This document shows positions 27,704 through 37,207 of a stretch of 61,340 nucleotides of DNA, one piece after another (the first letter of the stretch is position 1; every line of letters starts with the position of its first letter). The stretch spans positions 1-61,340 of the forward strand of contig SKFT01000018.1 in assembly GCA_007117865.1 (NCBI GenBank), given 5' to 3'. The notes below the pieces were generated by a model that was given only the letters and a program-made list of their open reading frames with translations, did not search any database and was not told where the DNA came from. Made by a program: the position numbers and the translations under genes. The DNA comes from Puniceicoccaceae bacterium. GTDB lineage: Bacteria; Verrucomicrobiota; Verrucomicrobiia; Opitutales; Coraliomargaritaceae.

Positions 27704-28792
27704 ATGTCTATGCCGCTATTTTGCAAACTGTGCCGCTTAAGTATCGTTGCCCTTCTGTTTTTCTCCGGTGCCACTCTCACTGTATCAGCCGCATCCCGCT
27801 TGCAGCAGCGGATGGTGGAGATTTACAACGAGACAGAACCGGCGATTGTTCGCGTTAAAGCGGCTTTTCGTGATACTTCGCGGTCCGATAATGAACGGGC
27901 GCATGTCACTCTGCGGGTCGGTACGGGTTTTTTCTACAATCGCGAGGGGCATGTCATCGTCAACGCCAGTCGTGCCTATGGTGCCGATCGCGTGTGGATT
28001 GAATACAAGGGGCAGGCTTATGCCGCCGAGCCGTTGGGACATGATCGGCTGACCAATATCTCTGTTTTACGCGTATTGGAGCCGCCGGATACGTTTGGCT
28101 TTATCTCCCTCGATCCAGGCGTTCCGCGTCCGGATATTGGCAGTCTGGTATTCACTGTGGCCCACTCGCTTGATTTCGATGCCTCGCCGGGCTTTGGTTT
28201 GATCACTGGTATTGAAAATCGCCTCGGGGTGCAAATTTTTCCTACCCATTACCTGCGTTCAACGATTTCCGTTGAGGTTGGTGAGGGGGGCTGTCCTTTG
28301 CTGGATATTAATGGGCGCCTGATTGGTATCACCGTTGCGTCAATTCCCGAGATTGGCTCCTCCTACGCCTTGCCCACCGATGCGCTCATTCGCGTTCGCG
28401 ATGACATTGTCAACTTTGGTGAGATGATTCACAGCTGGATGGGTTTCGAGGTGGGTGAGCGCGATGGCAGTCGTGATCAGTATCCGGTTTTCCTATCCAA
28501 AATTATCGCCGACACCCCGGCCTACGAAAGTGGACTGCGTGAGGGAGATACCCTGATCGCCATAGATGGGCGTAAGATTGGTGGTGTTGCCGATGTACCT
28601 GGTGCAGTCTTTTTTACCCGTTCCAATCAGAATGCAACGGTGCGCGTGGAGCGCGAGGGCGAGGTTTTGGAATTCAGCGTGCGCACTTTGCCCCGTCCCC
28701 AGCGTGATCCTTTATTATTGCCGCGCGGCGAGGAAGAAGGTGAGATCCCTGTTGGTGTGAGTCCGCAGGATATGGAGTTGCTGGTGGAATGA
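27704..28792 (+). CDS. HtrA/DegP-like protein lacking the catalytic triad, with PDZ domain
   Basis: 362 residues with a signal peptide (LSIVALLFFSGATLTVSAAS). The chymotrypsin-like domain is recognisable (VGTGFFYNREGHVIVNAS, then PLLDINGRLIGI) and is followed by one PDZ domain (residues ~235-330, IIADTPAYESGLREGDTLIAI with GRKIGG). Compared with DegP, the catalytic His site (TNNHV) reads VNASR, the Asp site (QSDIAL) reads LTNISV and the Ser site (GNSGGAL) reads GEGGCPL. All three triad residues are replaced, so it should be proteolytically inactive and perhaps acts as a periplasmic sensor or binding protein. Its TGA overlaps the next ATG. Confidence 0.82.
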   Translation: MSMPLFCKLCRLSIVALLFFSGATLTVSAASRLQQRMVEIYNETEPAIVRVKAAFRDTSRSDNERAHVTLRVGTGFFYNREGHVIVNASRAYGADRVWIEYKGQAYAAEPLGHDRLTNISVLRVLEPPDTFGFISLDPGVPRPDIGSLVFTVAHSLDFDASPGFGLITGIENRLGVQIFPTHYLRSTISVEVGEGGCPLLDINGRLIGITVASIPEIGSSYALPTDALIRVRDDIVNFGEMIHSWMGFEVGERDGSRDQYPVFLSKIIADTPAYESGLREGDTLIAIDGRKIGGVADVPGAVFFTRSNQNATVRVEREGEVLEFSVRTLPRPQRDPLLLPRGEEEGEIPVGVSPQDMELLVE

Positions 28793-30699
28793 CTGTTATG
28801 GAGACATACCCCTGCAAAAATTTTATCTTCGCTTGCGAATACGATCCTTTTCTGTATTCGCCAGAACAGTGGCAAGCACACTGTCTATGGCTTGCCAACT
28901 GCGGTATCAATCAAGTCCACTTTGGCCGTGGCATGTGGTCGCTATTGGATGCTTCCACCGACGGTGCCGTAGTTGAAAAATGTCTGCAATTTGCCGATCT
29001 TGTGATGCAACATGGTATGTCGGTGGTGGTTTCCGCCGGCACCGATCGCATGCCATGCAAGCTGTCTGCTATATGGCAATCTTCGCCAAAGGGCTATGCC
29101 GCCGCTTATCGCGAAGCGCGCAGTCAGTGGCTGACATGCCTGTTTTCAGCTTTGGCGGGACACCCCGCCTGCGCGGGTTGGGGCCTTTCTGCGGACGAAG
29201 TTTCTACTGCCATGCACGTCTCGCAGGCGGATGGTGCAGGAGCCTTCCAAGCATGGCTGCAGGAGCAGTTTGCGTCGATTGAGCACTTCAATCGGCAACT
29301 TTTTCCTCACAGTTGGGCTGATTGGCATGTGCAATGGGAGTCTGTTGGCATACCCGTATCCGCAGATCCTCTGCCCCTGTGCCTGGCTTATCGCAGCTAT
29401 CGCAAGCATGCACAGCACGCGGCTATAGCCGATATTTTCGAGGATGGTTTGGCCTTGGATAGTACAACCGTATTATTCAGTCCATTTGTCATCCCGGCCG
29501 TCCCCGCCAAGCAGCTATTGCTAAAGGATTGGCCAATGGCGAAGGACTGGGGTTCGGATGCCGCGCAGTTGCAGGCATTGTTGCCGCCAGTGACAGCGGG
29601 ACAAACACATACCAAGCCATTGTTATTGCGCCTGTATTCTGAAAATACTGCTGAATTAGGTCAACTTCAGGCTGACCCCCATCGCTTGCGTTTGCTGATA
29701 TGGCGCGCTTTTTTAGCGGGTGCACAGGGCGTGGTATGGCCGCAGTTTTTAGCTTTCAATGAAGTCGGGTGCCGAGCGCTTCCCTTGTTGCCACTGCACC
29801 GGGCGCAAGCCGCCTCCCATTCACATCCTATCCGCACCTGCAAGGAGTGGATTCAGGGACAGCCGTGCCAAAGCACTGTGCTGACCGATTGTGCCTTGAT
29901 TTGTTCCACCACGGAAAACAGCGACGGGACAATTGCTGCAGTTGCCGATAGCGTCACCTTGTTGGAGGATTATCGTCAGGCTTTTCGGTCACTGGGGATT
30001 AACCACACGCCAATTGATACCAGCGTGGATTTTGGTCAGTTCAAAGCCATTTTCGCGCCGCTTTTACCTTGCGTCGATGCCTCCCTGCTGGAGCGGCTGA
30101 TTACTTTTGTCGAAAAGGGGGGACTATTGGTGACGGGTTTTGAATGTGGCAAATGGAATCCGCAGGGTGCTCCGTTGGATGACAATCTGCAGGCATTGTG
30201 GGAACGGTTAACCGGTTTATCGGTATCCGCTTGCCTGTCCTGTCCGGAGGCGGAAGGGCTATCGATTAAGATGCTCGACGGACGGTTGGTTAAGGCGGGA
30301 TACCGTTGTGAGTCCTTGGCCCTGGATGGCGCCATCGCCATGGCCACCTACAGCAATGGACCCTTTGCTGGTGGTCCCGCGCTAGCGGTCAATTCATTGG
30401 CTCGTGGCAAGGTGTTCTACCTTGGCATGCGCCCCAAATCTTCCTTCTATCGTTACGCGCTGGCAGATCTGGCGGATCAATTGGATTTGCAGCGACCGGC
30501 TTTTGAAGTGGGAGAGGGGGTTGAAATGATTGAAATACGTGCGCAGGATACGCATTATTTCGCGCTTACCAATACCAGTAATGAAGCAGCCGTGCTGGAT
30601 TGGAAGGCCATTCGCGGCACCGATTTGTTTACTGGCAAAGCATGTCGTGGACGCACTAGTCTGGCTGCCGCGGAAACGATTTGGCTGCGCGTGGATTAG
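28789..30699 (+). CDS. Divergent GH42 beta-galactosidase-like protein
   Basis: 636 residues without a signal peptide. The N-terminal barrel resembles GH42 (FACEYDPFLYSPEQWQAHCLWL, INQVHFGRGMWSLL), the middle has a glutamine-amidotransferase-like trimerisation segment (LLERLITFVEKGGLLVTGF), and a small C-terminal beta domain follows. The expected acid/base site (NE) appears as ADEVS in GWGLSADEVS, and the nucleophile Glu of GH42 is not obvious at the corresponding place (KPLLLRLYS). It may be a sugar-binding relic or an enzyme with altered catalysis. Its ATG overlaps the pseudo-HtrA stop and it is 3 bases from the hybrid-kinase gene. Confidence 0.6.
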   Translation: MTVMETYPCKNFIFACEYDPFLYSPEQWQAHCLWLANCGINQVHFGRGMWSLLDASTDGAVVEKCLQFADLVMQHGMSVVVSAGTDRMPCKLSAIWQSSPKGYAAAYREARSQWLTCLFSALAGHPACAGWGLSADEVSTAMHVSQADGAGAFQAWLQEQFASIEHFNRQLFPHSWADWHVQWESVGIPVSADPLPLCLAYRSYRKHAQHAAIADIFEDGLALDSTTVLFSPFVIPAVPAKQLLLKDWPMAKDWGSDAAQLQALLPPVTAGQTHTKPLLLRLYSENTAELGQLQADPHRLRLLIWRAFLAGAQGVVWPQFLAFNEVGCRALPLLPLHRAQAASHSHPIRTCKEWIQGQPCQSTVLTDCALICSTTENSDGTIAAVADSVTLLEDYRQAFRSLGINHTPIDTSVDFGQFKAIFAPLLPCVDASLLERLITFVEKGGLLVTGFECGKWNPQGAPLDDNLQALWERLTGLSVSACLSCPEAEGLSIKMLDGRLVKAGYRCESLALDGAIAMATYSNGPFAGGPALAVNSLARGKVFYLGMRPKSSFYRYALADLADQLDLQRPAFEVGEGVEMIEIRAQDTHYFALTNTSNEAAVLDWKAIRGTDLFTGKACRGRTSLAAAETIWLRVD

Positions 30700-30702
30700 A
30701 CA

Positions 30703-33700
30703 ATGGCTGTTCCAATCAACGCCAAGCACACGGGATTTAGCCAAGCCAAGGCACGATGCTTTGTTCATTGCCTGATCCACCGGTTACTGGCACTTGCGTG
30801 TGGACTGCTTCTGGCGTCTTTGCCGCTGAACGCTGATACCGATTTGAGCCTTGACGCAAGCGAACCCATTACTGTCTCGCTCGATCATTCTTGGCCCCCT
30901 TTTTCTTTCGTTGATAAGAGCGGCATTCCGCAGGGTATTTTGGTGGATTTTTGGCACGAGGTTGGCCAGCGCAGCGGACGTTCGGTTCATTTCCAGATGG
31001 TTGATTGGCCGGATACCATTCAGCTATTACGGGACGGAGAGGTGGACTTTCATGGTGGACTTTTCCGCTCGCCCGAGCGCCTCGAGTTTATGGACTTTTC
31101 GTCGCAACTGCTGCCGCTCAGTGCCTTTGCTTTTGTCCGCCGTGAGTCGGGCTATATGCAACTGGAGGACCTTGAGGGGAGCAAGGTCGGGGTGACTCAG
31201 GGCAGTTATGAAGCCGAGGTGCTGGGTCGTAGCTACCCCGGGGCTATACAAGTGACATTTTCCAACAACGCTCAAATGGTACAGGCAGCCTCAGCGGGTA
31301 TGATTGACGCATTTATTGCGGATTTTCCTGTCGGCATGTATTTACTCAATGAATTTTCCAAACCGGAGGATTTTCATCCCTTGGCACCACTCTACTCAGA
31401 ATACCTCAGGATTGGCGTGCGTCAGGGAAGCAAGCTGCATTTGGCTTTTGCCAACAAAATGCTGGATACCTTCTCGGATCAGGAATTGCGACGATTTGCT
31501 ATGCGCTGGGTGGTGGTTGAGAGGGAGTCGATCGTGCCCTTTCAGTTTTATCTCTATGCGCTGTTGGTGTTATTGATCGCCGTAATGTTTGTCTATGTGC
31601 TTTTATTGCGCCGTCAAAAGTGGCTCATCGATAGTGAACGCGATAGTATCCAGGAGCGTCTGGATTTGCAAAGTGCGGCACTGGATGCAGCTGCCAATGG
31701 TATTGTGATTACCGATACCAATGGTTGTATCGAATGGGCCAATCCTGCTTTTGCCAAAATGACGGGTTACTCGCTCGACGAAGTAAAAGGCCATGAACCT
31801 GGTGAATTATTGCGCTCGGGTGAGCATGACCAGGCCTTTTACCGGAAAATGTGGGATAGCATTCTTCAGGGTAAAGTCTGGCATGGCGAAGTAACCAATC
31901 GCAGAAAAGACGGGACTCATTATGCCGAGGAGATGACAATTACGCCTATGCGCAATCGCGCAGGGGCGATTTGTAACTTTGTCGCCATCAAGCAGGATGT
32001 AACCCTGCGAAAAATCATTGAAGCACGCGTTGCAGAGGGGGAATCACGCTTGCGATCGGTGTTGAAGACACTGCCAGGAATTGTCTATCGGATACAATTA
32101 ACACCCGATGACCAATTTGTTTTTACCTTTATCAGCGAGGGCCTTGTTGCCATGACGGGCGTTACCGTCGGACAGGTCCTTGCCGATGCCAATAGGGTTT
32201 TTGATCGACTACACCCGGATGATCGGAACTGGGTCATGGTTGACAGCATTGACTACGCGCGTAAAGCGCTCCCGTGGAATGGACAGTTCCGGCTGTTGGA
32301 TAAGCACGACCATTGGGTATGGGTCGAGGCAAATGACATACCACAGCGGTTGCCCGATGGAAGCGTAATGATAACGGGCTATCTTAGCGACGTAACAGCC
32401 AAGAGAGAGTTGGCAGAACAGGTGAATCATCAGGCTTCCATGCAAAAGTTAATCGCTGATGTTTCGGCGCGCTTTGTCACCGCCAACATCCATACAATTG
32501 ATGGAACTATTCAATGGATGTTGGAAAAGTGCGGTCGATTCTTGCAGATGGACCGCGCCTATCTGATCCAATTGTCCAGCGACAGCGATTGCGGAATGAA
32601 TAGCCATGAGTGGTGCGCCGAGGGAATAACGCCGTCAGTTTACAGTGCCAGTCCAATGGTGCTCGACGAGCTTCCTTGGATGAAAAAGATGATTCAAAGA
32701 CGGATTTTTCTGAATATACCGGATGTGCAAGCACTGCCCCCAGCCGCAGAGGCCGAGAAGGCAGCATTCAGCGCACAGGGAATACAGTCATTTTTCGCCA
32801 TCCACCTGCAGGCCGACAATCAGCATTTCGGTTTTGTGTGTTTCGATTGTGTCAACAGCAAAGCCAAGTTGAAACCAGACGATCATGGATTGCTGTCAAT
32901 ATTGACGAATATTCTAAGCGATGCACTGAAGCAGAATCAATTCGAGCTGGAGCTGCTAACCGCCAAGCAGGAAGCTGAAAAGGCAAATGCCACCAAGAGT
33001 CAGTTTGTCGCCAATATGAGTCACGAAATCCGCACTCCTCTCAATGGCATCATAGGATTGGCGCGGTTGTTGGTTGATTCTCCGCTGAACGAGGAACAAA
33101 AATCCTTGATCAAGGCAATGCAGAGCAGCGGTGATATTCTGCTGGCCTTGATTAATGATATTTTGGATTTGACGAAAATCAGCGCTGGCAAGCTGGAGCT
33201 GGATGAACACCCTTTTGTGTTTAAGGATGTGGTTGATGATTTAATTACGGCTTTTGAGCTGCAGGCGCAGGACAAGCAGATTCGACTGACATACTCGATG
33301 GATGAAGTCTTGAATCGGCGCTTTCTCAGCGATGTAAACCGAATCAAGCAAATCCTCGTCAATTTAATCAGCAATGCGATAAAGTTTACCCCGCATGGCG
33401 GCAAGGTAAACGTTAGCTTCAATGGCACACTGCGGGAGGATGGTCGGATGGACTTACGCGTATTGGTAAAGGATACGGGTATCGGCATCGATCTCGCCAA
33501 TCAGTCGAAGCTCTTTGATGCCTTTCAGCAGGGTGATGCCTCGATTACCCGCCGATTCGGCGGGACTGGACTGGGCCTGGCCATTTGCAAAAGTCTGGTT
33601 GAGATCATGAACGGAAGCATCAAATTCCAAAGCCAAATCGGTATTGGTACGGAGTTTGTCGTTAACTTGCCTGTAACGGTTATGGGGGATGCAGGGGTTT

Positions 33701-34572
33701 CTGAATCAGCCGCCGACAATCAAGCAGAAAGCTGTAACATTCAATTTCAAGGCAAACGGATTTTGCTGGTCGAGGACAACTCCGTCAACCAAATGGTGGC
33801 AACTAGGATGCTTGCAAAATACGGGATTGAGGTCAACATAGCGCACAATGGACTGGAGGCTCTAGAAATCCTGCGTAAGCGAAGCTTTGATTTGATTTTG
33901 ATGGATTTGCAGATGCCCGTTATGGATGGTGTCACTGCCGCGCGTAAAATTCGCAATGGCCATTGCGGCAAGGATTTGGCCAATAAACCGATTATCGCGA
34001 TGACGGCGCACGCGCTGGTAGAGGATCGTGAACGCTGCCTGCAAGCAGGAATGAATGATTTTATCACAAAACCCTTTAGTGTCGACCAACTTTTGTTGGT
34101 CATTGGAAAGCAGTTGGATGGTGACCACACGACGCAAGAGGAGCCATTGGCAGATGCCGCTGTTAAGACTCCGCCAGCTGGTGAATCGCCATTGGCAGAT
34201 ACTGAGGACGCTTCTGAAGCGCTTGTCAGCGTGTTTGATCCGGACGCTATGCAACGGAACTTATTTGAGGATAAAGCAATGCTTGACGAAGTCGTGCATT
34301 GCTTTATCAAAGATGCGCCCGCAAGAATGGTTGAACTGGTGCAATCGATTCATCAGCGCGATGCCACTGAGGCGCGCAAGCAAATCCACGCCTTAAAGGG
34401 TTCCAGTGGCTACCTGCATGCCACTATCTTTATCAACGGATTGAATGCGATTCGGGAGCAGTTGTTAAAGGACGATTTTGTCGCTGCCGAAAAAGCGGTG
34501 GAACACGTGGAAGAGGCCTTTGCCAATTTACGCGCCGCTCTCGAGTGTTGGTTATCTGAGCGCTCAACATAA
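30703..34572 (+). CDS. Hybrid histidine kinase with periplasmic solute-binding sensor, PAS, GAF, REC and HPt
   Basis: 1289 residues. Signal/anchor (~25-45), a periplasmic SBP_bac_3-type domain (~55-275, ITVSLDHSWPPFSF ... GVTQGSYEAEV), one TM helix (~285-305), PAS domains (~320-440 and ~450-570), GAF (~580-740), HisKA with phospho-His near residue 771 (SHEIRTPLNGIIG), HATPase (~876-1000, DTGIGID, GTGLGLAI), receiver (~1018-1140, VEDNSVN, phospho-Asp in LILMDLQMPVMDG) and C-terminal HPt with HALKGSSG near residue 1228. It contains a complete internal phosphorelay. Follows the GH42-like gene by 3 bases, so its ligand may be linked to that protein. Confidence 0.93.
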   Translation: MAVPINAKHTGFSQAKARCFVHCLIHRLLALACGLLLASLPLNADTDLSLDASEPITVSLDHSWPPFSFVDKSGIPQGILVDFWHEVGQRSGRSVHFQMVDWPDTIQLLRDGEVDFHGGLFRSPERLEFMDFSSQLLPLSAFAFVRRESGYMQLEDLEGSKVGVTQGSYEAEVLGRSYPGAIQVTFSNNAQMVQAASAGMIDAFIADFPVGMYLLNEFSKPEDFHPLAPLYSEYLRIGVRQGSKLHLAFANKMLDTFSDQELRRFAMRWVVVERESIVPFQFYLYALLVLLIAVMFVYVLLLRRQKWLIDSERDSIQERLDLQSAALDAAANGIVITDTNGCIEWANPAFAKMTGYSLDEVKGHEPGELLRSGEHDQAFYRKMWDSILQGKVWHGEVTNRRKDGTHYAEEMTITPMRNRAGAICNFVAIKQDVTLRKIIEARVAEGESRLRSVLKTLPGIVYRIQLTPDDQFVFTFISEGLVAMTGVTVGQVLADANRVFDRLHPDDRNWVMVDSIDYARKALPWNGQFRLLDKHDHWVWVEANDIPQRLPDGSVMITGYLSDVTAKRELAEQVNHQASMQKLIADVSARFVTANIHTIDGTIQWMLEKCGRFLQMDRAYLIQLSSDSDCGMNSHEWCAEGITPSVYSASPMVLDELPWMKKMIQRRIFLNIPDVQALPPAAEAEKAAFSAQGIQSFFAIHLQADNQHFGFVCFDCVNSKAKLKPDDHGLLSILTNILSDALKQNQFELELLTAKQEAEKANATKSQFVANMSHEIRTPLNGIIGLARLLVDSPLNEEQKSLIKAMQSSGDILLALINDILDLTKISAGKLELDEHPFVFKDVVDDLITAFELQAQDKQIRLTYSMDEVLNRRFLSDVNRIKQILVNLISNAIKFTPHGGKVNVSFNGTLREDGRMDLRVLVKDTGIGIDLANQSKLFDAFQQGDASITRRFGGTGLGLAICKSLVEIMNGSIKFQSQIGIGTEFVVNLPVTVMGDAGVSESAADNQAESCNIQFQGKRILLVEDNSVNQMVATRMLAKYGIEVNIAHNGLEALEILRKRSFDLILMDLQMPVMDGVTAARKIRNGHCGKDLANKPIIAMTAHALVEDRERCLQAGMNDFITKPFSVDQLLLVIGKQLDGDHTTQEEPLADAAVKTPPAGESPLADTEDASEALVSVFDPDAMQRNLFEDKAMLDEVVHCFIKDAPARMVELVQSIHQRDATEARKQIHALKGSSGYLHATIFINGLNAIREQLLKDDFVAAEKAVEHVEEAFANLRAALECWLSERST

Positions 34573-34643
34573 ATGGAGTAGTTACCAATTTAGAGAGATT
34601 TGGCGGGATGGCGGGGAGGCCTGAGCGAGGCACCGAGGGCGAT

Positions 34644-37046
34644 TCATTCTGTGGCGCGAACCAATAGCAGAGTGCGATCATCGAGAGTTTCGGAAAGCGC
34701 AGAGAATTGCCTGAGGTGGCGATCCAGGCGACGTATCATATCCTTTAGCGAACGTCCCTCATAGCGAATGAAAAAGTCGACCATTCGCTCGATGCCAAAT
34801 TCTTCGCTCGCAGCATTGGTAGCCTCATTTATGCCATCGGTGTAAAGCACCAGTAGGTCGCCTGTCTCCAACCGTATCCGTCCCTCGCTCACGCCAGCCT
34901 CAAACAAGTCGGCATCGACCATGCCGAGCGCGAAGCCGCCTTCCGTGAGGAACTTTGGCTGAATATCCCCCGCGCGCAAAACCATCGCTGGCTCATGTCC
35001 ACAGCGACAGTAGCGCAGCTCACGGGTCTTTAAATGGTAAACAGCATAAAACAGGGTGATAAACATTTGTGGTGGCATGTCATCCTGCAGCGTTTGATTC
35101 AGCTTGGCCATGGTCTTGGTCGGGCTCAATTCGCCGCGTGCGAGAATGCGTAAACTCGCACGGCAAGCAGACATCATCAAAGCAGCAGGTGCGCCCTTGC
35201 CGGATACATCCGCAATCAAAATGCCGATATGGTTGCTATCCACTTTGAGAATATCAAAATAATCGCCACCTAAAACCAACGATGCCTGCACCAGCGCATC
35301 CACCTCCAAACCTCTAATTTTGGGGAATTGGGTGGGCAGCAGGTGCATCTGCACCTCGCGGGCGACTTGTAGCTCTTTTGCCAGCGCAGCTTTGTTCTTT
35401 TCCTCTGCCAGCTTGCGATCGGTAACATCGGTAATCATTCCCTCATGGTGAGATATCCGGCCATTGGAATCCCGGCGAACAATGGTGTGATCCTCAACAT
35501 AGCGCGTTTCGCCATCGAAAGTAACGATGCGGTATTCCTGATTGTATTCGTTGTGCTTACCCAGCTCGTGCGCATCCATTTCCATTCGCACGCGATCGCG
35601 GTCGTCCGGATGAGTAATGTCCATGAATGCGAGTTGGCGCGAAGTGAACTGTTCGGGCTCATAGCCATATTGCCGAATACTGTGGGAGACGAATTCGACC
35701 GGCCAAGAACCATTTTCAGAGCGCCATAAAACAACGATTGCCGGCGAGCGGTTAATGATGCTCTCCAGTTCCTCCCGCTGACGCAATGCAGCCTTGAGTT
35801 GGTTTTCGGTCTGTTTGCGCAGATTGATGTCGCGGGCAACGCCAAAGAAGGCAGTTTTTTTATCGCGGTCGCTGTAGGCTGATCCCGTTGTGGCGTGCCA
35901 AAGCCATTGGCCATCCTGGTGCTGGGTGCGATATTCAACGTAATCCGCATGAGGCTGGCCAGCTAATACTGCCTCAATGAACACCTTGCAGTTTTCGACA
36001 TCCTCGCGATGGATGAAATCGAAGAAGGAACGCCCAAGCACGTGATCGGTTGGATGACCTAACTTGGCGGTCCAGGCAGGGGAGACAAATTTGTAGTTAA
36101 GGTTGGGCGTCAAGGCATAAAGGATCTCGCTCGCTGTTTCCAAATAGGTGCGCCAGCGAGATTCGCTTTGACGCAGGCTTTCTTCGGCATCGTGGCGCGA
36201 GGTAATATCCTCCAGCATTGCGAAATGGTGGGTAACCCTGCCATTGGCATCCCGCAGCAAGGTTATGGTCAACTCTCCCCATACGGTTTTATCATTGGGA
36301 TGAATATAGCGTTTTACGATACTGAAGCGTTCCATTTCGCCAGCATATAGTGCGCGGGTCAATTCCTGCTGCCGGTTCCAATCGTCGGGATGAGTTCGCT
36401 TGCGAACATTTTCGATATCCAATGCCTCCGTTTCAGATAGTCCAATGATTTCAGTGAAGCGCTTGTTGATATGATTTTTGCCGGGATTGCCACTGGCATC
36501 AATCTCCCTCCAGCTGATACCAATTGGACCATGATTGAAGATGGCGACCATCTGCTGTTCAAGGCCTTGCGCGTGCAGCTTTTCCTTCGTCAAATTCGCA
36601 GCCAGTATATCGCTGCGTTTCTGTTCCGCTACCAATTCAGAGACATCTGTGCGCAGTGCAAGGTATCCGCAAGGCAATTGGTTTTCGCCAAACAGTGGTA
36701 CAATCGTGGATTCGACCCAATAAATTTTGCCGGATTTGGCGCGGTTGCAGATGCGTCCGCGCCAAATATTGCCGCTGCTGATACATTCCCACATCGCCTT
36801 GAAAAAGCTATCGGGATGAAAACCGGACCGCACTATGCGGTGTGTTTTGCCGATCAACTCATCGCGACTGAAGCCGGAGACTTCACAAAAACGCTCATTG
36901 GCATCAATAATAACACCATCTGCATCGGTGGTGGCAATTATGGCATGTGCATTGATGGCACTTTGCAATACGGCATAAGGCACATTGATCATGCCCGTTG
37001 GCATTTGAATTCCAAATGGTTTATCCATGCAATGTTCCCGCTCCAT
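34644..37046 (-). CDS. Multi-PAS PP2C-type (RsbU/SpoIIE) serine phosphatase
   Basis: 800 residues from ATG 37046 (ATG 37028 also possible). Four PAS/PAC repeats occupy about 12-120, 165-285, 290-410 and 420-545 (for example YAVLQSAINAHAIIATTDADG and LYALTPNLNYKFVSPAW), then a helical linker (EEKNKAALAKELQVAREVQ) and a SpoIIE-type phosphatase domain with the metal-site motif GGDYFDI, IADVSGKGAPAALMMS and VLYTDGINEA. Such proteins dephosphorylate anti-sigma-antagonist proteins in partner-switching pathways. No STAS or RsbW-like gene is adjacent. Divergent from the DUF1015 gene. Confidence 0.9.
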   Translation of the reverse strand: MEREHCMDKPFGIQMPTGMINVPYAVLQSAINAHAIIATTDADGVIIDANERFCEVSGFSRDELIGKTHRIVRSGFHPDSFFKAMWECISSGNIWRGRICNRAKSGKIYWVESTIVPLFGENQLPCGYLALRTDVSELVAEQKRSDILAANLTKEKLHAQGLEQQMVAIFNHGPIGISWREIDASGNPGKNHINKRFTEIIGLSETEALDIENVRKRTHPDDWNRQQELTRALYAGEMERFSIVKRYIHPNDKTVWGELTITLLRDANGRVTHHFAMLEDITSRHDAEESLRQSESRWRTYLETASEILYALTPNLNYKFVSPAWTAKLGHPTDHVLGRSFFDFIHREDVENCKVFIEAVLAGQPHADYVEYRTQHQDGQWLWHATTGSAYSDRDKKTAFFGVARDINLRKQTENQLKAALRQREELESIINRSPAIVVLWRSENGSWPVEFVSHSIRQYGYEPEQFTSRQLAFMDITHPDDRDRVRMEMDAHELGKHNEYNQEYRIVTFDGETRYVEDHTIVRRDSNGRISHHEGMITDVTDRKLAEEKNKAALAKELQVAREVQMHLLPTQFPKIRGLEVDALVQASLVLGGDYFDILKVDSNHIGILIADVSGKGAPAALMMSACRASLRILARGELSPTKTMAKLNQTLQDDMPPQMFITLFYAVYHLKTRELRYCRCGHEPAMVLRAGDIQPKFLTEGGFALGMVDADLFEAGVSEGRIRLETGDLLVLYTDGINEATNAASEEFGIERMVDFFIRYEGRSLKDMIRRLDRHLRQFSALSETLDDRTLLLVRATE

Positions 37047-37207
37047 TTAAATTAAAATGTGTGACATACTCATGAAATTGCAACCATTGGATTTTGTCAG
37101 TTGATTGTTAATTTTCGATTGCCCATGTCCGACCGGCTGCTAGCTTGGTAGTTGGCTGTTATTTGTTTCAATGACACCGTTAAATTCAACCTATTATTAA
37201 TTGTTTT

